Source: an uncultured Lachnospiraceae bacterium
Lineage (GTDB): Bacteria; Bacillota; Clostridia; Lachnospirales; Lachnospiraceae
Assembly: GCA_902779395.1 (NCBI GenBank)
Contig: CACZBK010000012.1
Location: 62,001 to 126,000 of the forward strand
DNA: 64,000 nucleotides
Direction of reading: 5' to 3'
In this document: one piece after another, positions 18,697 to 27,045 of the stretch
Position numbering within the stretch: the stretch's first letter is position 1
Layout: the number at the start of each line of letters is the position of its first letter
Notes under the pieces: model-generated
Database searches by the model: none
Seen by the model: only the letters and a program-made list of their open reading frames with translations
What the model was told of the DNA's origin: nothing
Translations under genes and position numbers: made by a program

Positions 18697-18847
18697 TTCC
18701 CAATCCGTATATTCTTAATCCGTTCATATTTTATACCGCATTTTAATACTATATGTCTGGAAATTATGATATTATATACTGAAGCAGGGGGAGCCCTGTT
18801 GTACAGTGTATTTACTTAATAAAATATACTTTAAGTGAGGTGTGCTT

Positions 18848-21800
18848 ATGAAAAAAAAGATCTTTGCGGCTATGCTTTCATTAGTCATGCTGGTAAGCAA
18901 TATCATGCCGGCGTATGCTGTGGACGGGCCTTCGGATGCTGTCAGCTCTGAAGATACCGTTGCGGAAGAGAGTGCGGATGAAGAAGAGTATGCGGATATC
19001 ATGTCTCCGGTTTCGATTGATGACAGGGAAAGTATCTGTTGTGAAAATGAAGATCAGGATGCGCCTGAAGCGTTTGATGATAAGTCAACGATCGCCGAAG
19101 ACCTTCTTGCCATGGATATACATGCCATTGATGGAGATGTTTATAAGATCGGCGATTTTTCCGAGGATTATGTCGCTGTATTCTTTGGCAGATCATACTG
19201 TGGCAATACCAGGAGCATGGTCGCTAAAGCAGCTTCGATAAGAGACAGCGGCAAGTCGCTGAAGATCGTGATAATGGATATTGAAAATACCGATGACGGA
19301 CTATCGGATTTTGCAGCGGATTACTCTGCGCTTGCATCATTATACAGCAGCAATAACACGATGATGTGGAGTCTTTACAGGAAGCTTACGGGCAGCAGCG
19401 GAAGTATGACGCTTCCCCTGTCATTCGTTCTTGACTCTGACAGAAATGTGATATACGGAAATTCCGGCAGGGATACTTCAGGGCTGTCTATGTTGTTTAA
19501 GAGCGCAGATGATTATGTCAGCTACAGTTTTGAAATGACATACGGACAGACAGAGGCAAGGACCATTCTGGATATGGTCAATTCCTTCAGAACGGGTGAT
19601 GATGCCTGGGCATGGAACAGTGATGATACCGAAAAAGTTGATTACAGCGGCCTTCAGGAGCTGGAGTATGATTACGGCCTTGAACAGGTGGCCATGAAAA
19701 GAGCAGCGGAGATAGCAGTCTATTATTCTCATGAAAGACCTGATGGTTCGGACTGTGATTCTGCCTATATCGTAAAAGGAGCATGTGGTGAAAATATCGC
19801 TGCAGGGCAAAAGAGTGCCGAACAGGTGTTTACATCATGGCGCGAGGATGATAAAAAGTACATAGGACAGGGACACAGAAGGAATATGCTGGGTAACCGG
19901 TATAAGTATATCGGTATAGGTCATGTGTGCCTGGACGGAGTAAACTATTGGGTACAGGAGTTTAATTCGGAACCTACATCTCTTGAAAAGACCGATGCTG
20001 ATGATTCCAAGCGTGTTGAAGATATAAAGATCGATAAGGAATATATATATGAAAAGACCTTACAGACGGAATATAAGACTTTGAACCTGCAGGTTGGTGA
20101 CAGGAAGAAACTGCCGTCGGTCCACGAGAAGCTTACCCTTATCGAAAGCTGGCCCGACGGGCATTATGTGTACGGGACCGTCCCGTCATGGAGCGGCTAC
20201 GATAATACAGTGATAGCTGTAGATACATCTGATAATACGATAGAAGCGTTAAGCGCCGGCAGTACGAAACTGAAAGCAACTGTGGACGGCATATCTGCGG
20301 AAGTGCAGGTAAGCGTAAAGGCCGGATCGGGAAATAATGAGCCTTCAACGGATAAAAAGACTATGATCCTGACGGCGGATATATATTATGAGATATGTTC
20401 GGATGTTCTGGAAATGATCCGCGATTATGCTGAAGAAAATAATATCAGCGGAGAGTTTACCATGACTGAAAGCCTGCAGCAGAAGGCAGTTGATGCGGCG
20501 TACCAAAAACTGCTGGCGGATGGTGTGATACAGCCCGATGGAGAAGTTATTCCTATAGGATGTGTGGGATGGACCAATGAATCTTATCGTGAGGATATAT
20601 ATAAAATCTTCAGGGATGAGATGGCTAAAGAGATGTTTGAAGGCTTTAAGCGTACATATGTCAGTATCCGTGAAAACGGCTGTGAGATCATCAATTCCTG
20701 CCGGCAGCTTGGGATAGCTATGGTAAATGCAGACGGATTCGGCAGGGCGTACTGTATAGCACTTGGTGATGATAAAAACGGAACAGCAGTTTCAGAACGA
20801 AAAGACAGTTTAAAAGAAAGCAGGGAAGTAAAATTCGTTTCAGACAGAATAGATTTCGGCATAGAAGGATATGCTTCAAAGCTGAAAGTCGGTGGTACGA
20901 GTAAAGGTTATATTGTAGCTAAATGCAAGAAAGACGATGCGTATAAGGCTCCCGCAACATTTAAGGATCTGACATTTTCGTCCGATGCGCCCGCTGTGGT
21001 ATCGGTGGATAAAGACGGAACGATAAAGGCATTATCTGCCGGGAAAGCGGTTATCACCGCAAAAGCATCGGATCTTGGAAGCTTAAGCTTTACTGTTACC
21101 GTGGAAGGAAATACCCCCGGACCTGATCCTGACCCCGATCCTGACCCTGATCCCGATCCCGACCCCGATCCTGATCCCGATCCTGACCCGCAGACTATTC
21201 TCGAGCTTGATGCAAGGACGCTGGTGGTAAATCAGAAGCTTTATGTTTCGGATATTTTGAGAGAAACAGACTCATCTGTTACTGTTTCAAAATATGTATC
21301 ATCCGATCCTAAGGTAGCAAAGGTAAATAAGAAAGGAATGGTGACTGCTAAAAAGAAAGGCGCTGTTACCATATCCGCATTAAAGGGAAACGGTGAAAAA
21401 GCGGCAACGATAGAGCTTACTGTTGTAAAGCCACAGATCAGTTTTCCCCGGGATCTTACATATACAGGCGATGAGATAGACCTGGACGGATGTCTTGAGA
21501 ATGTGGCTGATGATATGGTATGGAACTGGTCGGTAAAAGCGTCTTCCAAGCCGGTTATCAGTATTGACGGGTATATGGCGAAAGCTCTCAGAAACGGAAA
21601 GGCAAAAGTGAGCTGCAGTTTTTCCGGAGATCATGCAAGTACAGTCAGGATCAGTAAAAATCTTAGCGTAAAGTTTCCGAAGCTTGCTGCTGCGGTCAAG
21701 CTTAAAGCCGGAAAGACAAAGACTGTATCCGTAAAAAATGTAAGTAAAAACACGATCGTGGTATGGTCGGCAGATCCCGGACTTGATCTGATAAGCGTAT

Positions 21801-21904
21801 CAGCCGGATCAAAGATAAAGATAAGATCCTCCGCACCGGGTACATACACACTTACAGCGACTATCAATGGGCAGGAGTATAAAACAGCGGTGACCGTGAA
21901 ATAA
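18848..21904 (+). CDS. Large secreted protein: thioredoxin-like, CAP/SCP and Ig-like (Big2) domains
   Basis: 1018 residues from the ATG at 18848 (GAGG site seven bases upstream; the GTG at 18842 is less likely). A signal peptide ends at about residue 27 (AYAVDG). An acidic linker is followed by a thioredoxin-like region (about 85-225, FFGRSYCGNT, one Cys only). A CAP/SCP domain covers about 235-380 (SHERPDG, GENIAAG, GHRRNMLG). Next come a Big2-like repeat, a degenerate CAP-like stretch (about 510-640) and another Big2 repeat, then an Asp-Pro repeat and two more Ig-like modules. There is no sortase motif or C-terminal membrane anchor. It lies among exopolysaccharide genes; the substrate is unknown. 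Confidence 0.8.
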   Translation: MKKKIFAAMLSLVMLVSNIMPAYAVDGPSDAVSSEDTVAEESADEEEYADIMSPVSIDDRESICCENEDQDAPEAFDDKSTIAEDLLAMDIHAIDGDVYKIGDFSEDYVAVFFGRSYCGNTRSMVAKAASIRDSGKSLKIVIMDIENTDDGLSDFAADYSALASLYSSNNTMMWSLYRKLTGSSGSMTLPLSFVLDSDRNVIYGNSGRDTSGLSMLFKSADDYVSYSFEMTYGQTEARTILDMVNSFRTGDDAWAWNSDDTEKVDYSGLQELEYDYGLEQVAMKRAAEIAVYYSHERPDGSDCDSAYIVKGACGENIAAGQKSAEQVFTSWREDDKKYIGQGHRRNMLGNRYKYIGIGHVCLDGVNYWVQEFNSEPTSLEKTDADDSKRVEDIKIDKEYIYEKTLQTEYKTLNLQVGDRKKLPSVHEKLTLIESWPDGHYVYGTVPSWSGYDNTVIAVDTSDNTIEALSAGSTKLKATVDGISAEVQVSVKAGSGNNEPSTDKKTMILTADIYYEICSDVLEMIRDYAEENNISGEFTMTESLQQKAVDAAYQKLLADGVIQPDGEVIPIGCVGWTNESYREDIYKIFRDEMAKEMFEGFKRTYVSIRENGCEIINSCRQLGIAMVNADGFGRAYCIALGDDKNGTAVSERKDSLKESREVKFVSDRIDFGIEGYASKLKVGGTSKGYIVAKCKKDDAYKAPATFKDLTFSSDAPAVVSVDKDGTIKALSAGKAVITAKASDLGSLSFTVTVEGNTPGPDPDPDPDPDPDPDPDPDPDPDPQTILELDARTLVVNQKLYVSDILRETDSSVTVSKYVSSDPKVAKVNKKGMVTAKKKGAVTISALKGNGEKAATIELTVVKPQISFPRDLTYTGDEIDLDGCLENVADDMVWNWSVKASSKPVISIDGYMAKALRNGKAKVSCSFSGDHASTVRISKNLSVKFPKLAAAVKLKAGKTKTVSVKNVSKNTIVVWSADPGLDLISVSAGSKIKIRSSAPGTYTLTATINGQEYKTAVTVK
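21118..21187 (+). repeat. Asp-Pro dipeptide repeat tract in the CAP/Big2 protein
   Basis: About 70 bases of GA(T/C)CC(T/C) repeats encode a (Pro-Asp)n linker between two Ig-like modules. The third-base variation shows selection for the peptide rather than simple slippage, though the tract could still change length. Such linkers are stiff spacers in wall proteins. Confidence 0.9.
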
Positions 21905-21944
21905 CGGCTGCTGCATCAGGATTATTAAACAAGGATCGTTTGTG

Positions 21945-23012
21945 ATGAAAAAGATCATTCTGGCAGAGTACCAGGGCAGACAGGATATCAGCGGTAAGGC
22001 AGTGGGGCATGGGCCTAAGGTGCTGGGCGAATACGCCGGGCTTATTAAAGATGAGTATGAGCTTACGATACTTGCACCACGCTGTATACTAAAGGCCACA
22101 GCTCCCGATGGAAGAGCAGGGAGCAAGGTCCTGCCCCACAGCATTGTGATGAAGTCGGATAACAGTGTTTTCGAAAAGATCTTTAATAAAATAAAAATGT
22201 TTGCCAATATCAATATGGTATTAAAGAATAATGCGGCCGATACGGTGTGGTTTTTTAATACCGAGTTCTACCTTATGCTGTATCTGGCTGTATTTGGCAA
22301 TAATAAAAAAAATATCATATGTACGCTGTTTATGGAGAATTTCGGCGGAGGTCTGAGAGGTTCCGTCAAGCAGCGTATATTTGAAGCTGCCCAGAAGAAG
22401 ATGCGTCTTATAATCTCAACAGGACCGGGATTTTGTTTTAAAAACGTTCCATATAAATTTATTCCCGATTACTATTGCGATGAGGCGGAATATGCCCCTT
22501 ACAGGAGACCGGTAAGAAAAGAGCAGGCAGTATGTCTCGGAACAATGGGTGCGGAGAAACAGCTGGAGGAGCTGGTTGAAGGCTTTAACCGTACGGGATA
22601 TCCGCTTGTGATAGCAGGGTGTTTTTATGACAGGGACAGGCTTGCCCGGCTTAAGGAGGCTGCAGCGGATAATATCACGATCCGTGATGAATATCTCTCC
22701 CGTGAGGAATACCTGAAGCTTCTTGGTGAGAGCAGCTTTGTTGTGCTTCCGTATAGTGCATCACAGTATGCGACCCAGACATCCGGGGTTCTTCAGGAAG
22801 CTGTGTTCATGGATACCGTAGCCGTCAGTCACAGGGCAGTCCTTGAGGGAAACAGGATAGCCGGTATAGCTTATGATGAGCTGAAAAATATTGACCGGTC
22901 TTTGCTTGAAAAAGATACAGCCGGGTGTAAAAAGGAATACGCCCGGCTGAGAAAAGAACTGTATTCAAAGGAAGCTATGGCAAAGGAACTGTGTAAAAAC
23001 CTGAGCCTGTAA
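21945..23012 (+). CDS. Glycosyltransferase, GT4-like
   Basis: 355 residues. The C-terminal half has the GT-B donor domain pattern: VCLGTMGAEKQLEELVEGF, a VIAGCFYDR strand, and YLSREEYLKLLGESSFVVLPY followed by QTSGVLQEAVFM, where the usual Glu of family 4 enzymes lies. The N-terminus is less typical. It probably adds a sugar to the polysaccharide made by the neighbouring enzymes. ATG at 21945 is preferred; a GTG one codon earlier shares the same AAGGA site. Acceptor and donor are unknown. Confidence 0.75.
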   Translation: MKKIILAEYQGRQDISGKAVGHGPKVLGEYAGLIKDEYELTILAPRCILKATAPDGRAGSKVLPHSIVMKSDNSVFEKIFNKIKMFANINMVLKNNAADTVWFFNTEFYLMLYLAVFGNNKKNIICTLFMENFGGGLRGSVKQRIFEAAQKKMRLIISTGPGFCFKNVPYKFIPDYYCDEAEYAPYRRPVRKEQAVCLGTMGAEKQLEELVEGFNRTGYPLVIAGCFYDRDRLARLKEAAADNITIRDEYLSREEYLKLLGESSFVVLPYSASQYATQTSGVLQEAVFMDTVAVSHRAVLEGNRIAGIAYDELKNIDRSLLEKDTAGCKKEYARLRKELYSKEAMAKELCKNLSL

Positions 23013-23028
23013 TGATAAATGAAAATTT

Positions 23029-24426
23029 TTATACCCTGCGTGTTATATCAGGGTTTTCATTATAGTAATCGTCTTTTTCTTTATACATCATCTGATCTGC
23101 CTCATGCAGGGCTTTGCGTACATCCGTGCCTTTTTCACCGTAACAGCTTCCGATGGCAAAGCTTAAAGGGGTCTCACCTTCGTTCTCTTCCGAAAGGAGC
23201 TTCAGGGCATTTATACGTGATATGAAATCCACTTCACTGATACCGGGGGCATAGATCATGAACTCATCGCCTCCGGCGCGGTACACCTCATATCCGTCAA
23301 AGTGTTTACGGAGAGCTTCGGCAGCAGATTTAAGCAGTTCATCTCCGGAAGCGTGTCCCTGCGTATCATTGGTATGTTTGAGTCCGTTCAGATCTGCAAA
23401 GACAACACCGAATGCTTCGTGATCGGGATCATCATAAGCCAGGGAATCTATACGGTTGTTCATGGCATTGCGGTTATATACTCCTGTCAGAAGATCTGTC
23501 CTGCTGAGCTTTTCCAGCTCTTCAAACATCTGGTGGTTAGCCACTTCTGCAGAGAGGATAAAAGTTGTTTCTTCCAGTATTTCTTTGATCTCGTTAGTTC
23601 TTTCCGTGTTGAAATTTATCGCCCAGATGTAACCGATGATATCACCATGGGACATCATAGGATACAGCGCAACCGTCTTTACGCCGGCCATTTCCAGGGA
23701 TGAGGCCCAGAGAGGATTTTTTTCCTTAAGATAATCACGGCTCATTTCATCGCAGATGACTATACTGCCGCTTTCGCTGATGGTAGCCTTCCAGGTATCG
23801 ATGATGTCAAAAAAGTCATCGTCCAGATATGTTTCCATAGGAAGCATTCCGCTGCCGCCGCGTATGGATTCGCACATTACGGAGCATTCACGCCTGTCAT
23901 GATCCACAAGGAGCATGCAGCAGTAGTCCGCATCACACAGGCCGCGTATATCATCAATGATGGATTCCATGGCGGAATCGAAATCGTCCGAACCCCATAG
24001 TCTTATACAGGTTTTAAGAACCTGTTCCGGAGTATCGGCATGGGTATCCGCCAGCTTTTCCGGATCTACGGTCTCATCCAGATCATAAGAGAACAGACAA
24101 TAACTTAAGCCTTCCTCATCCGAACGGAGAGGAAGCATAAATAACGAAAGCCAGGCATTAAATGCCGGAGCATTAACATATGAATGAATGGGACGTTTTT
24201 CTACAATGCACTGTAAACACAGGTTTTCAAAACTTGGATTACGTTCCATTGTTTCGGTATAGAGCATACCGGGTACGAACTCGGCGCCGTTAGAACGGAC
24301 GGCAGAACGATATGGTTCATTGGCAGCAACAAGTCTTAGCTTGCCGTAATCTGCCCCTTCTCTAAAGTCGATGGAGACTACCACCGCCAGTTGTTCATAA
24401 CTGTCCGCAATAAGCTGATAATCCAT
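23029..24426 (-). CDS. Diguanylate cyclase with PAS- and GAF-like sensor domains
   Basis: 465 residues that should make cyclic di-GMP. A PAS-like region covers about 1-125 and a GAF-like domain about 145-300. The GGDEF domain runs from about 320 to the end, with an intact active site GGDEF near 385. The product-inhibition I-site (RxxD five residues upstream) is not present. The reverse-strand ATG at 24426 is chosen because GGAGG lies seven bases before it; an in-frame ATG at 24462 has no such site. It is convergent with the GT4-like gene and divergent from the TIR gene, so it is probably monocistronic and soluble. Confidence 0.88.
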   Translation of the reverse strand: MDYQLIADSYEQLAVVVSIDFREGADYGKLRLVAANEPYRSAVRSNGAEFVPGMLYTETMERNPSFENLCLQCIVEKRPIHSYVNAPAFNAWLSLFMLPLRSDEEGLSYCLFSYDLDETVDPEKLADTHADTPEQVLKTCIRLWGSDDFDSAMESIIDDIRGLCDADYCCMLLVDHDRRECSVMCESIRGGSGMLPMETYLDDDFFDIIDTWKATISESGSIVICDEMSRDYLKEKNPLWASSLEMAGVKTVALYPMMSHGDIIGYIWAINFNTERTNEIKEILEETTFILSAEVANHQMFEELEKLSRTDLLTGVYNRNAMNNRIDSLAYDDPDHEAFGVVFADLNGLKHTNDTQGHASGDELLKSAAEALRKHFDGYEVYRAGGDEFMIYAPGISEVDFISRINALKLLSEENEGETPLSFAIGSCYGEKGTDVRKALHEADQMMYKEKDDYYNENPDITRRV

Positions 24427-24537
24427 ACCGTACCCTCCAAGATGTTCAGGCAGACCATTCATCGTATCCTATATATTGTGCCTTTAAACAGCTGATTTGT
24501 CAACCTATTTAAATAGTAGTGAAATAGAGGAAAGGTG

Positions 24538-27003
24538 ATGGCTTGCAGTAGAGACTTGTTTAGGGGTATAATGATCAGTATGGAAGATCTAAGAGACGTA
24601 CATTATGATGCTTTTATCAGTTATAAGCACAGTGAGCTCGATTCTTTCGTGGCGGAGAACCTCCATAAGAAGCTGGAGGCTTTTAAGCTGCCAAAGTCCG
24701 TACTTCCGAAAGTCAAAAACGGAAAGACCAGGATAGAAAGGGTCTTCCATGATGTTGATGAACTTAACCTCTCTGAAAATCTTGCGGATCCCATAAATAA
24801 CGCACTAAGGAATTCGGATTATCTTATAGCGGTCTGTACTCCAAGGTATCCGGGATCCGAGTGGTGTATCAAAGAGATAGAGGTGTTCTTACAGACTCAT
24901 GATCATGAGCACGTTCTGGTGGTTTTGGCAGAAGATGAACCCTGCAATTCCTTTCCGGAAATACTCACATATGAAGAATATACCCGGATAGATGAAAACG
25001 GTAAAAAAATAACTGAGAGAAGAGAGCTGGAGCCTCTTGCGGCTGACACCAGGGGGGCGGATAAAAAAGAGATCATGAGGGCGATCGATAATGCCGTGAT
25101 AAAGCTCTGTTCGGTGATCTTTGACCTTAATTACGACGATCTTAAACAGCGGCATCGTGAACGGAAGATAAAGCAGATGATATCCGTCTTTTCCGTGGCT
25201 GCTGCGATGATCCTGCTGTTCGCAGTATCGGCTATGGCCATGCTCATAAGGATAAGTTCGCAAAATACCACAATACAGCAGCAGTATGCTGTCCTTCAGG
25301 ACAAGTACGCAGGCACTATGGCAGATGCGAGCCGGAGGCTTCTGGGTGAAGGAAGGAGGAAGGATGCGGTTTATGCTGCAAGATCGGTCCTGCCGGATGA
25401 TCCGGCCCGGCCCCGTAACAGCAGTGCGGTCAGCAGCCTTTATTCTGCGCTTGCTGTATATGGTACGGGGGATAGATACGAGCCGGTGTGTGTTTATGAT
25501 ACAGGCAGGGAGATCGTTACGTATGAGATATCCTGTGACGGCCGTTACGTTATGCTATACGATACGGTGAGCGTATCGGTATTTGACAGGGATACGGCCG
25601 AGCTTATCATCTCGGTTAAGACGGGTGATGACGGGCATTCCGGAGATATGACAGGAGGAGTATTCTGCGGTCCTGACGGATTTATCGTGTGCTCCGATGG
25701 CGGAACGGAATACATTTCCCTTAAGGGAATGGGAAGAAAGAGACTGACGGATATCGATCCGTATTCATCTTTTTTCAGCTCTGCCGACGGGATCATCACG
25801 ATCGCATATTCTGATGATGTACTGAAAGGGATAGACCCATCCGGAAACATCGCTTATGTGATAGATCTGGCTCAGGAATTCGATGCCGGGTTTATGGATG
25901 TTCAGGATGTGAGCTTTGACAACGGAAATTTCTGCATCAGCCTGATCAGCGGAAATGAATATCATATTCTGGCTGCGGATGAGCAGCTTGGCAGAAAGTT
26001 CACATCATTTTCCGGAGAAGGCAATGTGATGATCAGGACAGCTATTGACGGAGATATTCTGTATTACAGTATTTTTGATTATTCGGATTACGGAAGCGAT
26101 ATGTGGACTACGGTATTCGCTTTCAACCGTCTGTCCGGCCAAAAGCTGTGGGAAAAAGATATACCGGATATGAACTGTATGGATATCTGTACTTCGGAAG
26201 AGTATGTATTTATTTATGATAAGTATTCGGCAGTCGTTCTGGATAAGAAAACAGGAAGGCCTCAAAATGTCATTACTACGGAAAATCCGGTGGTAAACGG
26301 ATGGATCGAAGGAGAGAGTCTGTTTCTCGCAAAGTCAAACGGAGAGTTTTTTATCTGTGATGAGGCATTGAAATATGCTGCTGTTGATGATATCCGGAAA
26401 GTGCAGTCAAAGCTGGTATCAGAGTATACTTATAACGGTGACCGTTACCTTCTGTTTGACGGAGCGGCTTATCTGGTACGCTACAGCAGAGAGGATAAGC
26501 TGTACATAGAAGACCTTGAAGATATTTATAACGTGAAGAGATATGATGCTTCTGATGCGACAGAGGCTTTTACGCAGGAAGATATGACCGCCGTGGATAA
26601 AGCCTTCTTTTCGGATGATGAAAAGTATATTTATGCACAGTTTCACGATCACAGTTGCGGTATTTATGACGCTCTTACCATGGAACTCATTGCTTCCCCG
26701 GATATTCCGGAATCTTATTTATGCAGGCTCGAGTATTCGGATATAGCGGAATGCTATATACTCAGCAGTTTTTATAAGTCGTATTTTCTGGATGATGAGT
26801 TTAATGTATTCTGCATCACAGACTGCATAGCCGGCAGTGAGAAAGACCGTTTTATCATGGTGGATTCTTCAAATGATGCTGTGAGTGTACCTTATGTTTC
26901 CTATGAGCAGCTGCTTAAGACAGCAGATGCTTATCTTGACGGATATATCCCGCCTGAGCGTATCAGGCAGAAATATAACATCATGGCGCAGGAGGACCGG
27001 TGA
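24538..27003 (+). CDS. TIR-domain protein with membrane segment and propeller-like C-terminus
   Basis: 821 residues. The TIR domain (about 16-170) starts with YDAFISYKH and contains SEWCIKEIE. The Glu of this WCxxE motif is the catalytic residue of NAD-cleaving TIR enzymes. A charged helix is followed by one membrane segment (about 215-238). The remaining ~540 residues show repeated beta-strand patterns like a WD40 or quinoprotein propeller, but no strict repeat motif. The layout suggests a cytoplasmic TIR anchored to an extracellular beta-rich domain. ATG 24538 has a GAGGAAAGG site; ATG 24571 or 24580 would also keep the whole TIR fold. Function, including any role in defence, is unproven. 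Confidence 0.82.
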   Translation: MACSRDLFRGIMISMEDLRDVHYDAFISYKHSELDSFVAENLHKKLEAFKLPKSVLPKVKNGKTRIERVFHDVDELNLSENLADPINNALRNSDYLIAVCTPRYPGSEWCIKEIEVFLQTHDHEHVLVVLAEDEPCNSFPEILTYEEYTRIDENGKKITERRELEPLAADTRGADKKEIMRAIDNAVIKLCSVIFDLNYDDLKQRHRERKIKQMISVFSVAAAMILLFAVSAMAMLIRISSQNTTIQQQYAVLQDKYAGTMADASRRLLGEGRRKDAVYAARSVLPDDPARPRNSSAVSSLYSALAVYGTGDRYEPVCVYDTGREIVTYEISCDGRYVMLYDTVSVSVFDRDTAELIISVKTGDDGHSGDMTGGVFCGPDGFIVCSDGGTEYISLKGMGRKRLTDIDPYSSFFSSADGIITIAYSDDVLKGIDPSGNIAYVIDLAQEFDAGFMDVQDVSFDNGNFCISLISGNEYHILAADEQLGRKFTSFSGEGNVMIRTAIDGDILYYSIFDYSDYGSDMWTTVFAFNRLSGQKLWEKDIPDMNCMDICTSEEYVFIYDKYSAVVLDKKTGRPQNVITTENPVVNGWIEGESLFLAKSNGEFFICDEALKYAAVDDIRKVQSKLVSEYTYNGDRYLLFDGAAYLVRYSREDKLYIEDLEDIYNVKRYDASDATEAFTQEDMTAVDKAFFSDDEKYIYAQFHDHSCGIYDALTMELIASPDIPESYLCRLEYSDIAECYILSSFYKSYFLDDEFNVFCITDCIAGSEKDRFIMVDSSNDAVSVPYVSYEQLLKTADAYLDGYIPPERIRQKYNIMAQEDR

Positions 27004-27045
27004 TTTCCGGCAGCAGGAGTTTAAGGACATTCAAGGAGAAGATAA

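Noticed and set aside
18842-18847. GTG start for the CAP/Big2 protein
   Set aside because: The ATG two codons later has better spacing from the GAGG site and a standard signal peptide start.
21118-21187. CRISPR-like or regulatory repeat array
   Set aside because: The period is six bases, in frame, and encodes Asp-Pro; it is a protein linker.
24538-27003. Defence island around the TIR gene
   Set aside because: Neighbours are a diguanylate cyclase and fbp; no nuclease, cyclic-nucleotide enzyme, integrase or restriction gene is nearby.
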